Source: Schizochytrium sp. CCTCC M209059
Lineage: Eukaryota; Sar; Bigyra; Thraustochytrida; Thraustochytriidae
Length of the DNA stretch: 64,000 nt
Direction of reading: 5' to 3'
Assembly (NCBI GenBank): GCA_000818945.1
Contig: KN805397.1
Location: 6,530 to 70,529 of the forward strand
Shown here: one piece after another, positions 29,886-39,494 of the stretch
Position numbering within the stretch: position 1 is the first letter of the stretch
Layout of the letters: the number at the start of each line of letters is the position of its first letter
Notes under the pieces: model-generated
Databases searched by the model: none
What the model was told of the DNA's origin: nothing
The model's input: only the letters and a program-made list of their open reading frames with translations
Position numbers and translations under genes: made by a program

Positions 29886-30645
29886 CACGTCTCGATTGCA
29901 AATGCTCTGCTCTTGGTACGACGAGAGCTTCTTGCTATTAAGCTGGAGCTTGTTATTTGATCCTCCTCCCCCTCAGCTTGCTTCCAGAAAAAAACCTTGC
30001 CAGCGAAAAGGCTAGCGCACCCCTCATGTTTTCTGCGCTCGGGCAAAATAATACCAACATTGCAAGGCTTCACCCATACTAGGCTTCGTATACCAAGTGC
30101 AACTTGAAGCTTCTACAATCTCCTGCCTGCGCCATAACGGATTCATACACAGTATACAGTCGTGCTGCAGCTCTTCAACCTGAGAGCGCGTAACCGTTAA
30201 CCGCTCGTAACGCTTTACCGCCGTTACAAATCCTGTGCTTCGTCGCGGACTTTGGGGGCAGGCGTTTGCAGGTGAGTCTCTCGAGCGGGCTCTTTCTGCT
30301 CGCGTGCTGCGAGCGCAGTGTTCTTTATGCGGTTCCCGCGACTTGCGCAAAGCCTCAGAACCCTCTCAGGGCCTCGACAATCTCTTAAACACTCGACGGC
30401 GCTGCGCTTCACGGAGAACTTCACGTCGCGATTGTTGACGATGATGAAAGAGCGATATTGATTCTTCGGGCTTGAGGCAACGAGGAGGTGGCCGAGGCAA
30501 AGCAGAAGCAGAGGCAAGACGAGGCAGGCCCGAAGGCTAGGCCAAAGCAAATCCGAAACTCCCAAGCAAACTATCCAAAGCAATCACCTACAAGTCCTCG
30601 CCTACCTACCTCGTGTATACCCTGGTCAAGAAATAAAAAAGAAAC
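29886..30645. other. Divergent intergenic region
   Basis: About 760 bp between divergent starts. A minus-strand frame of about 119 codons (30224-30583) has a hydrophobic start but opens with TTG and has no known relative. I do not call it a gene. Confidence 0.4.
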
Positions 30646-30858
30646 ATGCCGTCCTACTCCGTGTTGAACATCGACCCTCGTCGCAACGCCGACAAGGAGG
30701 CCCTCGACAAGGTCTTTGGCGAGGGCAACTGGACCCCAAAGGGCACCGGCGGTCTCCCCACGGTCGAGGCTACGGCAGAATACGAGACCTGCAAGGACGT
30801 TGTCGTCGCGCTCGAGGACGCCGGCTTGACCCCGCCGCCCGAGGTGCAGCAGCTGTAA
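30646..30858 (+). CDS. Small 70-residue protein, unrecognised
   Basis: Acidic, well-structured-looking peptide: MPSYSVLNIDPRRNAD, FGEGNWTPKGTGGLPTVE, then a helix ETCKDVVVALEDAGLTPPPEV. Its codon use and lack of low complexity suggest a real gene. There is no signal peptide or membrane span. The stop TAA lies inside GTAAGT, a consensus 5' splice site. Splicing from it to a CAG at 30940-30942 would replace the last residue with a ~24-residue Cys/His-containing tail. The upstream AAACATG context is favourable for initiation. The family is unknown. Confidence 0.6.
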   Translation: MPSYSVLNIDPRRNADKEALDKVFGEGNWTPKGTGGLPTVEATAEYETCKDVVVALEDAGLTPPPEVQQL

Positions 30859-31107
30859 GTAGAAAGTAAACCAACCACCATTTCTTATCCTTATTATTCC
30901 ACGATCTTCCTCTCGTTGTGCTCATTCGTTCTTGGGCGTCAGCTTCTCGCTGCAATGCTGTGCAATGCTGCACCATGCTCCATTCTGCAAGCGAAACCAT
31001 TTGCCAGACAGTTGAATCAAATCTACACCACAATAGCTAAGGCTTCTGCAGTTGGTCCATCCCCGGAAAGAGGAGCGCTTGCTGAGAACAAGGTTGCTCT
31101 TCTCTTA

Positions 31108-31142
<35 letters not shown>

Positions 31143-31372
31143 CAGCACGATATAGAACCCCTGAAATTGCGTTGCCCAGCACCCGTCCGAAAATGCGTTG
31201 TTCCCAGTCGCTCGCGCGCGAGAGGCCGTTCTAGAATTTCTTGGCCATCGCTTTTTTCTGGCTTGGTCGAAGTTGTTCCGGCCACGGATGCCAAGTAAGA
31301 CGAGTCGCGCGCAAAGTCGAAAGCCCTGCGCAGCGCGAGCAAAGAGACGAGGCAGCGCACGCAAGAGAGACG
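30859..31372. other. Intergenic flank of TRAP1 with TTGC repeat
   Basis: About 510 bp holding the small gene's 3' flank and the TRAP1 promoter, with the TTGC tract at 31108-31142. No gene was seen. Confidence 0.5.
31108..31142. repeat. CTTG tetranucleotide microsatellite
   Basis: Nearly nine copies of CTTG, about 230 bp upstream of the TRAP1 start. The same motif recurs upstream of the first GMC gene (41839-41874). Confidence 0.95.
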
Positions 31373-33472
31373 ATGCTCGGGAGAACTGCCGCCGCTCGGC
31401 TGGCCCGCGCCGGCGCGGGCGCCAGGCTCGGCGCCGCGGGGCGGCTCGGACTCCGTGCCGGCGCCGTGAGCGGCCAGATCAAGGCCGAGGCCGTGCGCGC
31501 GCTGAGCGGAGACGCGAGCGGCAAGAAGAGCGAAAAGTTCGAGTTCAAGGCAGAGACGTCCAAGCTGCTGGATATCGTGACCAACTCGATCTACACGGAA
31601 AAGGAAATCTTCCTGCGTGAACTCGTGTCGAACGCCGCCGATGCGCTCGAGAAGCTGCGTCACTTGCAGGCCGCCGGCGAGGATGGCAAGGTGCAGACGC
31701 AAGAGGGCGAGCTCCGCATCACGCTCAAGACGGACAAGGACGCCGCCACGCTGACCATTACGGACAATGGTGTGGGCATGACCAAGGAGGAGATGCTCGA
31801 GAATCTCGGCACCATCGCTCGCTCTGGTTCCAAGGCCTTTGTGGAGTCGCACGGCAAGGACCAGGACGTGGGTAAGAATGTCATTGGGCAGTTTGGTGTT
31901 GGATTCTACAGTGCCTTTATGGTTGGCAAGGAGCTCGAGGTGTACTCGCGCAGCGCCGTGAACGGCCCCGACGCTGTCGGCCATGTTTGGCGCTCCGCGG
32001 GCACGGATGACTTCAGCATCGAGGAGGTCAGCAACGAGGAGATGGGTGACTTTGGCACCAAGATTGTCATCCACCTCAAGGACGACCAAAAGGAAGAGTA
32101 CACGGACGCCGACCGCATCAAGGGCATCATCCACAAGTACTCAAACTATGTCGGTTTCCCCGTCATGGTCAACGACAAGCAGGCCAACGAAGTCTCTGCC
32201 ATCTGGGCGCGCGACAAGTCGAGCATCTCGGATGAAGAGTACAACAATTTTTACCGCTTTGTGGCCAACGCCTTTGACGAGCCGATGCTGCGTCTGCACT
32301 TCAAGACGGACGCGCCGATCGACCTCAAGGCGCTCCTCTTTGTGCCCTCTTTCCACAGTGAGCGAATGGGTGCTGGCCGCATGAAGCACGGTGTCAGCCT
32401 CTACTCGCGCAAGGTGCTGCTTGAGGCTAACACCGACAAGCTTTTGCCCGAGTGGATGCGCTTCGTCAAGGGTGTCGTCGACTCGGAGGATCTTCCCATT
32501 AGCCTTTCCCGCGAGACTCTTCAGGACCAGCGTCTGCTCATCAACATTCGCCGCGCTCTTACGCGTCGCGTGATTGGCCTCTTCAACACAGAGGCCAAGA
32601 AGAACCCGGAGAACTACAACGAAAAGGTTTTTCCGGAGTACGCCAACTTTTTCAAGGAGGGCGCGGCTTCTGACATGGAGAATGCCCGCGATATTGCCAA
32701 GCTTCTCCGCTTCTCGAGCAGCGAGACCCCGGACGGCAAGATGACTTCTTTTGACGAGTACATTTCGCGCTGCGACGTGGCTCAGGACAAGATCTACTAC
32801 CTTTCGGCGCCCAGCCGCGAGGCGGCCCTGGCAAGCCCTTACTACGAGGTCTTCAAGGACGCCAACGTCGAGGTGCTCTTTCTTTACAACGCTATTGACG
32901 ACTTTGTCATGTCTTCGCTCGGTGAGTATGGTGACAAGCGCTTTGTCGCCGCTGAGTCTGGTGATGTCGACCTCAGCGAGCTGAAGAAGACGCGCTCTGA
33001 CGATGACAAGGACAAGGACGCCAAGGACAAGGATGAGTCCAAGGAAGACAAGGTCGAGGAGCTCCAGGAGCTGGAAAAGGCCGAGGCCGAGGCTCTCCAG
33101 GACTGGTTCAAGACCGAGTTGGATGACGTGCTGCTCAAGGTTAGCGCCAGCACGCGTCTCAAGAGCTCTCCCGCGATTGTCGTGGACCACGAGTCCGCTG
33201 CGCTCCGGCGCATGATGCGCATGGTGCAGCAAGGTCGCGATGGCTCGAACGCGGCCAACGACATGCCCAAGCAGCAGATGGAGCTCAACCTCAAGCACCC
33301 CATCGTCCACAAGCTCAACGCCTACCGCAAGTCTGATACGGCTCTTGCGCGCTCGCTTGCTCGTCAGTTGTACGACAACGCTTTGATCGCTGCGGGCCTT
33401 GTCGACGACCCGCGTACCATGCTCCCGCGCCTCAACAAGCTTCTGGAGGATCTCCTCAAGAAGAGCAACTAA
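31373..33472 (+). CDS. TRAP1: Mitochondrial HSP90 (TRAP1)
   Basis: ATP-dependent chaperone of the mitochondrial matrix. It has 699 residues. The first ~45 are Arg/Ala/Gly-rich without acidic residues, a typical presequence. The GHKL ATPase domain follows: LRELVSNAADALEKLR with the catalytic Glu, DNGVGMTKEE, LGTIARSGSKAF, GQFGVGFYSAFMV. The middle domain carries LPISLSRETLQDQRLL, and a dimerisation domain ends the protein. A Lys/Asp-rich insert (DDDKDKDAKDKDESKED, around residue 545) is longer than in animal TRAP1. No MEEVD motif and no ER signal are present, which excludes cytosolic and ER HSP90. A single exon. The sequence upstream of the ATG at 31373 is open but UTR-like. Confidence 0.93.
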   Translation: MLGRTAAARLARAGAGARLGAAGRLGLRAGAVSGQIKAEAVRALSGDASGKKSEKFEFKAETSKLLDIVTNSIYTEKEIFLRELVSNAADALEKLRHLQAAGEDGKVQTQEGELRITLKTDKDAATLTITDNGVGMTKEEMLENLGTIARSGSKAFVESHGKDQDVGKNVIGQFGVGFYSAFMVGKELEVYSRSAVNGPDAVGHVWRSAGTDDFSIEEVSNEEMGDFGTKIVIHLKDDQKEEYTDADRIKGIIHKYSNYVGFPVMVNDKQANEVSAIWARDKSSISDEEYNNFYRFVANAFDEPMLRLHFKTDAPIDLKALLFVPSFHSERMGAGRMKHGVSLYSRKVLLEANTDKLLPEWMRFVKGVVDSEDLPISLSRETLQDQRLLINIRRALTRRVIGLFNTEAKKNPENYNEKVFPEYANFFKEGAASDMENARDIAKLLRFSSSETPDGKMTSFDEYISRCDVAQDKIYYLSAPSREAALASPYYEVFKDANVEVLFLYNAIDDFVMSSLGEYGDKRFVAAESGDVDLSELKKTRSDDDKDKDAKDKDESKEDKVEELQELEKAEAEALQDWFKTELDDVLLKVSASTRLKSSPAIVVDHESAALRRMMRMVQQGRDGSNAANDMPKQQMELNLKHPIVHKLNAYRKSDTALARSLARQLYDNALIAAGLVDDPRTMLPRLNKLLEDLLKKSN

Positions 33473-33786
33473 TTCGATCCCTGTGCATGCGAGCGCGACA
33501 AAGGTTTGTAGAGACCAATTCCTAGTTTTATATAAAAAAAATTGAAATAAGAAGAGAGAGAGAAAGAAAGAAAACAACAACCAGAAGAGTTCGTTCGTAC
33601 GAGACATAAGAAAAGAAAATGGTTGCTCTTCTGCTCGCCCTTGCCCCCCACATCTCCTCAAAAGAAAAAAAGAAAAAAGAAAAAAGAAAAAAGCTAAACT
33701 AAGGCAACCTGAGTAATTGTGCGACCGGCCGATCACTCGATTTCGTTTACCTTCTTGCTGCAATGCCTCCGACAACTACGTCATCT
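33473..33786. other. Convergent 3' flank, purine-rich tracts
   Basis: About 310 bp between TRAP1 and the GBP-like gene. GA-rich stretches at 33550-33575 and an AAAAG run at 33660-33695 are seen. No gene. Confidence 0.55.
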
Positions 33787-35937
33787 TCAAACAAACAAGT
33801 GTTCCTGAAACATCTCAGGCAAGGTGGACACGCGTAAATGAAAGTCTTGAAGCTGCGTCGAGATCGCCTCGCGCTCGTCGCGCAGACGCTGCAGCTGTCG
33901 CGAGAGCTGCGAGGTCTCGACCTCGTGGACGAGTTCGCGGACTGTCTGTTCTACCTGGGCTCGCGTATGGGCTGCCTCGAAACGTTCGCGATTCTCGTCA
34001 GCCTCCTCTTTTTCAAGCTCGGCGGCTGTAATGATCTTGTCAATATCATCGCGAAGAATCTCATTGTTCTCCTCGAGATTCTTGATTCTTTCGTCGGCGT
34101 CCGTGCGATACGTCTTGTGCGCTTCTTCAGCAGCCATTGCACGCGCGCGAAGTTCTTTCGAGAGGGCGCGCTCCTCCTCGAGGGCTCTCTGTGTATCGTC
34201 CAAGAGGCGCTGCCGCTCGGTCATTTCACGGTCTGCTATCTGGAGCGCCTCGGCGAGCCGGGCGCGCTCTTGCGAGAGGTTTTCAATCGTTTCAGAAGCA
34301 CGCTCACGATCCTCGCGGGCCTGCGTCTCGACACGCTCCGTCTTGGCGTGCGCCTCGTCCACCCGCGTACGTTCGCGCTCAACTCGTTCAAGCGACTCGC
34401 TCAAGTCCTTTTTCGTCTCAGCATGCGCGGTCCGCACCTCGTCAATCATGGCTTTAGCATCGGTGAGGGCATCCCGAAGCGTGGAGACCGAGGCTTCGAG
34501 CTTTGTTACTTCAGGAAGGAGCGTTTGAGCCACGATGGGGCCCGCCAGGTGCTCCTTGAATATCCTGTCTTGTTCCGGTCCAAGCGCGGGATTGTGCTTT
34601 GTTGACGTTGCGATCGTGTCGGCGTCAAGGGCTGCCTTGGCATCAAGGTTCGCCGCGCAGAATTCCTTGGACCGCGCCTCGCTTCCCATGGAGATGCGCC
34701 GCCACGTGTCTTGCATCATTTCAGCCGCGCGTGAGCGCAGCTTTTCCATGTAATCTGTTTTTGCAGCAGTGTCAAGGGCGCCCGGACTGAGAAAGAGCTG
34801 CAGGGCTTCGGAGCGCGCAGCCTCGTGTACGTGAACAAAATCTAGCCATGTCGCGACAGAATCCACCTGAGCTTGCACAGTATCTCGATAGAGCGCCTCG
34901 GCTTCTTCGAGGGTCTCTGCGTACGTTTGCTCAGCGACGTACTCGAAAGTCTTTTTGATGTCCGGCACAGCACCTTCGTTGAGCGACGTTAGACACGCCG
35001 AGAGAAATTTGCCGAGAACGGGCCCGTCGACAGGCTGACCACCCATGGACTTGGGCTTTGTCTTTTCCCGAACAAGATCGACGAGGTCATCGAGCTGTTG
35101 CGCAAAGGCTGGGCGAAGTCTGTCGCGAGGAAGGCCCGCGAGTCGCTGCAAATCGAGCTCATCCGAGACAGGACGAACAAGTGTGCGACACTGCCGGTTG
35201 CGAAAGATGCGCCGCAACTCGGCGCGCTGCGCGTCCTGGCCGGGGCGACGACCTTTTTCCTGAAGAGCGTCCTCAAAGTACGCGTTTGGGTCGTTGTCGT
35301 ACTTTTCCAGCGAGAGGGCAAAATCGCGTAGGACCCAGCAAAGACTAAATCCAATCTTGTTGCTCTTGCTAATGCGCTGTGCGAGCTTCCCCACCATGTA
35401 GAGGCGGTCAAGGGCCGATTCGTCGATGACACCGGTGCTGTTGTACAAAAAGTAAGACGAAAGCAAGAGTCCTAGACAAAAGATCTTCGTATCGTGCGTT
35501 TCGTCTTGGTCCAGACTAGCAAGGCCCTCGCTGTCGAGGATAATCCAGTCTCCAGCCACGCACATCCAGATGCCCCGCGTGCAGCTCTCCGTCGTGCTGC
35601 CGACCTGGAATCCGGAGACGTCCTTTTGCTCCTCCTCGACGTGCCCATTCAGTTCGTCGTCGTCACTTCCACCCTGGATGTCCTGCGTCAGATCTTCTTT
35701 TCCAGTTGACTCCGCGGCCTCGCGCTGCAACGTCTCGAGCACCTTGTTGAGCAAGAAACTCTTCCCGCTCCTGTACATGCCCGCCACGCACAGACACCGG
35801 ACCTGCCGCCCGCGCAGCTTGGCCAGCTCCGCGAGGCCCTCCTCGCAGGCCTCCAGCCGCTTCCCGGGCTCGCCCCCCGCGCCCGCGGTCTCGGCCTCGC
35901 GCACGAGCTGCACCACGGCGCGACGGTTGTACGCCAT
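33787..35937 (-). CDS. Guanylate-binding protein (GBP)-family large GTPase
   Basis: Dynamin-related GBP/atlastin-type GTPase of 716 residues. G1 is AGMYRSGKSFLLNKVL (residues ~52-67), the switch I Thr is in ESCTRGIWM, G3 is LDSEGLAS, and the RD of G4 is WVLRDF. These four have GBP-specific forms (GBPs read LYRTGKS, TRGIW, DTEG, TLRD). A helical middle follows, then an ~250-residue coiled coil (residues ~460-690) rich in Glu, Arg and Ala. The protein ends EHLFV, so there is no CaaX box and no membrane span, unlike prenylated GBP1/2/5 and atlastin. A ~55-residue acidic insert (GGSDDDELNGHVEEE) lies between G1 and switch I. The gene is divergent from the epoxide hydrolase gene across an assembly gap. 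Its role is unknown; immune roles of animal GBPs should not be assumed. Confidence 0.88.
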   Translation of the reverse strand: MAYNRRAVVQLVREAETAGAGGEPGKRLEACEEGLAELAKLRGRQVRCLCVAGMYRSGKSFLLNKVLETLQREAAESTGKEDLTQDIQGGSDDDELNGHVEEEQKDVSGFQVGSTTESCTRGIWMCVAGDWIILDSEGLASLDQDETHDTKIFCLGLLLSSYFLYNSTGVIDESALDRLYMVGKLAQRISKSNKIGFSLCWVLRDFALSLEKYDNDPNAYFEDALQEKGRRPGQDAQRAELRRIFRNRQCRTLVRPVSDELDLQRLAGLPRDRLRPAFAQQLDDLVDLVREKTKPKSMGGQPVDGPVLGKFLSACLTSLNEGAVPDIKKTFEYVAEQTYAETLEEAEALYRDTVQAQVDSVATWLDFVHVHEAARSEALQLFLSPGALDTAAKTDYMEKLRSRAAEMMQDTWRRISMGSEARSKEFCAANLDAKAALDADTIATSTKHNPALGPEQDRIFKEHLAGPIVAQTLLPEVTKLEASVSTLRDALTDAKAMIDEVRTAHAETKKDLSESLERVERERTRVDEAHAKTERVETQAREDRERASETIENLSQERARLAEALQIADREMTERQRLLDDTQRALEEERALSKELRARAMAAEEAHKTYRTDADERIKNLEENNEILRDDIDKIITAAELEKEEADENRERFEAAHTRAQVEQTVRELVHEVETSQLSRQLQRLRDEREAISTQLQDFHLRVSTLPEMFQEHLFV

Positions 35938-36563
35938 CTCGGCCGCCTTTCTTCGCGAGAATTAGCGTCCCGCCGGGCCCCGCGCTCGCTCGCAGCCGCG
36001 CCTGCCCCGCGCGCGGGGCGAGGGNNNNNNNNNNNNNNNNNNNNNNNNNNNNNNNNNNNNNNNNNNNNNNNNNNNNNNNNNNNNNNNNNNNNNNNNNNNN
36101 NNNNNNNNNNNNNNNNNNNNNNNNNNNNNNNNNNNNNNNNNNNNNNNNNNNNNNNNNNNNNNNNNNNNNNNNNNNNNNNNNNNNNNNNNNNNNNNNNNNN
36201 NNNNNNNNNNNNNNNNNNNNNNNNNNNNNNNNNNNNNNNNNNNNNNNNNNNNNNNNNNNNNNNNNNNNNNNNNNNNNNNNNNNNNNNNNNNNNNNNNNNN
36301 NNNCGCCGCGCTCCCCGGGGCCCGCCGCGGCCGCCGCGCGCCGCCCGAGACCCGCATCGGTCCGTCCTGGGCGCGGCATGGCGACGCGAGGCGCGAGGGC
36401 AAAACGCGAATACCGACGAGGAACTCGAGCCCACGCCGGGTCTGCGCCGCGAGCGAGCGAGCTACGGGAGGCGCGGGGCGCGGGGGGGGCAGAGACGCCC
36501 GAGCACGCGGGTCGCGCTTGAGCTGCGGAGCCGGGACGAGGTCCATCGCGGGTGCGAGGGAAG
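35938..36563. other. GC-rich intergenic region with assembly gap
   Basis: Divergent 5' flanks around the gap 36025-36303. About 85 bp on the left and 260 bp on the right are sequenced. Nothing was recognised. Confidence 0.6.
36025..36303. other. Assembly gap (279 N)
   Basis: Run of N between the GBP-like and epoxide hydrolase genes. Confidence 0.99.
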
Positions 36564-37748
36564 ATGCGCGTGGACAAGCTCCAGCTCAAGATTGACGAGG
36601 ACGAGGTGGCGGACCTGAGGCGCCGCCTCGAAGGCTTTCGCATACCCGACGAGGGCCCCGGGGGAGAGTCATGGGACTACGGTCTGCCGTTGGGGTTCGC
36701 GGAAAAGCTGCACAAGTACTGGCTTGAAGACTTTGACTGGGCAGCCGCCCAGCAGAAGATCAACTCGTTCAAACACTTTCGGGCCATCCTCGACAAGGAC
36801 TTTCTCCAGATTGGCATCCATTTCATCTTTGCTCTACCGGAGCAAGACCAAGGCAAGCTCCCAATCATGCTGGTGCACGGATGGCCGGGCAGCTTTTGGG
36901 AGTTTCATGACGTGATTCCCAAGCTCGTGGCCGCCGGCTACCCCGTTGTGGTGCCTTCGCTGCCCGGCTATGGATTTAGCGACCCGCCCCAAGACCGTGG
37001 CTGGTCGACACTTCGCGTCGCGGCAGCCCTGGACTCCCTCATGAAAGGACTGGGATATCCGCGTTACTATGCACAAGGCGGAGATTGGGGCGGCGTGATT
37101 TGTCGGATCCTTGGATCGAAACCGCAAAAGTTTGGCTGTGTGGCCATTCACCTCAACTTTTTCCCTTGCGGCAAGCCCAAAGGCTTTGACATGTCCACCT
37201 TGTCGAAAGAGGACGTGGCGCGTCTTGATCGTGCGCGAGTATTTGCGCACTCTGGATCAGGATACCAGGCCATCCAGGGTACGCGTCCGCAGACGCTCGC
37301 GTACGGACTCACTGACAGCCCCATGGGCCTTGCGTGCTGGATCGCAGAAAAATTCAGCGCCTGGGCCGACACCCAAGGAACGCGAGATGTGACCAAAGCG
37401 ATTTCCCTCGACGACATGCTCACGAACATTTGCATTTACTGGTTCACCTACAGCATCGCGTCCTCCACGCGGCTGTACTTTGAGTCGCTCGGTCTTGGTG
37501 AGCATGCCCCCGTTCGCTTTGAGCCTGCTGTTGTGCCATGTGCTCTCGCCGCCTTCCCAGAAGAGATTACACATTCGCCCATGCCATGGGTCCGCGCTGC
37601 ATACAATGTACAACGTTACACTGCCTTTGAAAAGGGTGGCCATTTTGCCGCACTCGAGGCGCCTGCGGAACTTGCTGCAGATATTTTGGCATTCTTCGAC
37701 ACAAAGCCGCAGATGTCCAGGTCGTCGTCGACTGCCGCCAAGCTCTAA
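36564..37748 (+). CDS. Epoxide hydrolase (alpha/beta hydrolase, microsomal type)
   Basis: Hydrolyses epoxides to diols; 394 residues. The EHN-type N-terminal segment is present (KLQLKIDEDEVADLRRRL, residues ~4-21). Oxyanion motif HGWPGSFWEF lies at ~107, and nucleophile motif GGDWGG with the catalytic Asp at ~175. A lid with Tyr residues (YWFTYSIASSTRLYFES) carries a candidate ring-opening Tyr, and the catalytic His is in EKGGHFAALEAP (residue ~356). All family landmarks are in order. No N-terminal membrane anchor is seen, unlike animal microsomal EPHX1, so the protein is probably cytosolic unless an exon in the gap adds one. The ATG at 36564 is used because the earlier in-frame codon at 36552 is GTG. 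Confidence 0.9.
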   Translation: MRVDKLQLKIDEDEVADLRRRLEGFRIPDEGPGGESWDYGLPLGFAEKLHKYWLEDFDWAAAQQKINSFKHFRAILDKDFLQIGIHFIFALPEQDQGKLPIMLVHGWPGSFWEFHDVIPKLVAAGYPVVVPSLPGYGFSDPPQDRGWSTLRVAAALDSLMKGLGYPRYYAQGGDWGGVICRILGSKPQKFGCVAIHLNFFPCGKPKGFDMSTLSKEDVARLDRARVFAHSGSGYQAIQGTRPQTLAYGLTDSPMGLACWIAEKFSAWADTQGTRDVTKAISLDDMLTNICIYWFTYSIASSTRLYFESLGLGEHAPVRFEPAVVPCALAAFPEEITHSPMPWVRAAYNVQRYTAFEKGGHFAALEAPAELAADILAFFDTKPQMSRSSSTAAKL

Positions 37749-38219
37749 ACATCTAATAAGCTAAGTAAGGACTTTGGCCATTTTTATAAAGGTCATTCCA
37801 GACAAAAACCGTCAGCTAGCCTTTTTTGCCGCCATGGATGACTCGCAATTGCTAGATGAATTAGTTCCAAGGTCTTGAATGCAATCTCCGTTTCCGAAGT
37901 TTGCTAGCGAGCCTTGCCAAAGAGCCTTTCGTGTCGGGTGTTGTTCTGTATCGCCAAGCCTTCTTTGCTTTGCGCAACAACAGACCCTCCCTCCCTTGCG
38001 CCTCTCCTTGAATTGACGATCCCATTGATCCCAGAAGATCATCAACGTGAAGCCATTATCATTGTGGCGACAAAGCTGCTGCATATTTATATCCACCGCG
38101 ACGCGGCGTTGCGCGGGCCAGCAAAGAGTCGAGCGGTTCGTGGAGCGGACGCGTGCACGACACGCTTGGCGGACCCAGTGGCTGCGTGGCACACGTGCGG
38201 GCGAGGAAGAAGACAAAGA
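37749..38219. other. Intergenic flank
   Basis: About 470 bp between the epoxide hydrolase and farnesyltransferase beta genes, both on the plus strand. No separate gene was seen. The long minus-strand frame across it is antisense noise. Confidence 0.5.
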
Positions 38220-39494
38220 ATGGAGTCCATGACGCAGGTCGCCCGCGAGGGCGCGCGCCTGGCGGCCTACGACGACGACGAGCCGACGGAGAGCTCGATG
38301 ATGCAGGAAGACACTGAGCGAGAGTGTGCGCGGTTCTACGTGGACGTCGCATCGGCGCCCGAAACCTTTTTGGGCGGCATGCGGAGCATGGGTCTCTTGC
38401 GCGGCAACGACGACGAGATGCACCTGCTCCGCGAAGAAACTATCGATTATCTGCGCAGAGGGCTCTCTATTCCATTGGGGGCCTCGTACACGAGCTTGGA
38501 CGCTTCGCGGCCGTGGTTGCTCTACTGGATGCTGCAAGCGCTGGATCTTCTCGATGCCTTTCCAAGCGATCTCGTTGCAGGCGTCCGCCTCGCCCTGAAG
38601 GAGTGCTGCGCGGCGGGCAGCCTTGGATTCGGCGGGAACTTCATGCAGGTGGGCCACACGGCGCCGACGTACGCGGCAGTGCTCGCGATTTGCATTCTTG
38701 ATGATGACGAAGGTTTCCAGCTGCTGGACCGCGACGCTATCTACCGCTTCTTCATGTCCTTGAAACACCCGTCTGGAGGGTTTCGTGTTCAACCGGACGG
38801 AGAAATTGACACGCGCGGACTGTACACTGTCCTTGCCGTCGCCTCCATTCTCAACATTCTCACGCCAGAACTCACCGAGGGCTGCGCCAAATTCATCGCG
38901 GACTGTCAAACATACGAGGGTGGTATCGGCGGAGAACCTGGCAACGAGGCTCATGGAGGTTATGCGTTTTGCGGCATTGCAGCGCTTGCGATATTGGGCG
39001 AGCTCGACGCCATCGACTTGGACGCCTTTCTGCACTGGATCGCGGCGCGCCAGATGCGTTACGAGGGCGGTTTTCAAGGTCGAACCAACAAGCTGGTCGA
39101 TGCGTGCTACTCCTTTTGGCAAGGCGCAACGCCCGCGATTCTTCGCGAAGCCGCTGCGCGAGGCGACCTGCACTCGAGCATTGGTGCTCTCGCAGGCGTG
39201 GATGGGCTAATTTACGATGAGGAGCGAATGCAACAGTATATCATTTTGTGCTGTCAGCAATTCCAAGGCGGATTGCGTGACAAGCCGTCAAAGCGCCGCG
39301 ACCAGTACCACACGTGCTATGCTTTGAGTGGTCTCTCGGTAGCACAGCTTGGGGGATCCAAGGTGTGGGGCACGGAAACAAATCGGCTCGTGGAAACAGA
39401 TCCCGTGTACAACATTGAGAGGGAAAAGCTGCGCCGGGCCAAAGCACGGTTTGCAGATCTGCCGCCCCCAGTGCTCTCGGAGAGCACGGACTGA
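38220..39494 (+). CDS. FNTB: Protein farnesyltransferase subunit beta
   Basis: Catalytic beta subunit that, with the shared alpha subunit, farnesylates CaaX proteins. Of 424 residues, the alpha/alpha-barrel prenyltransferase repeats run from residue ~95 to ~395: GGFGGNFMQVGHTAPTYAA, SGGFRVQPDGEIDTRGLYTVL, YEGGIGGEPGNEAHGGYAFC, MRYEGGFQGRTNKLVDACYSFW, FQGGLRDKPSKRRDQYHTCYALSGLS. Zinc ligands are visible: the D and C of LVDACYS and the H of QYHTCY. The GRTNKLVDxCYSFW and RDKPxKxRDxYHTCY forms point to FTase rather than geranylgeranyltransferase. The start is the ATG at 38220; the frame is open upstream through UTR-like sequence. Confidence 0.92.
   Translation: MESMTQVAREGARLAAYDDDEPTESSMMQEDTERECARFYVDVASAPETFLGGMRSMGLLRGNDDEMHLLREETIDYLRRGLSIPLGASYTSLDASRPWLLYWMLQALDLLDAFPSDLVAGVRLALKECCAAGSLGFGGNFMQVGHTAPTYAAVLAICILDDDEGFQLLDRDAIYRFFMSLKHPSGGFRVQPDGEIDTRGLYTVLAVASILNILTPELTEGCAKFIADCQTYEGGIGGEPGNEAHGGYAFCGIAALAILGELDAIDLDAFLHWIAARQMRYEGGFQGRTNKLVDACYSFWQGATPAILREAAARGDLHSSIGALAGVDGLIYDEERMQQYIILCCQQFQGGLRDKPSKRRDQYHTCYALSGLSVAQLGGSKVWGTETNRLVETDPVYNIEREKLRRAKARFADLPPPVLSESTD

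Noticed and set aside
30224..30583. 119-codon minus-strand frame with hydrophobic start
   Set aside because: Begins with TTG, has no known relative, and lies in a promoter region.
32141..33775. 544-codon minus-strand frame opposite TRAP1
   Set aside because: Antisense to a well-conserved gene; no recognisable protein.
37812..39173. 453-codon minus-strand frame opposite farnesyltransferase beta
   Set aside because: Antisense composition artefact; the plus-strand protein has full family motifs.
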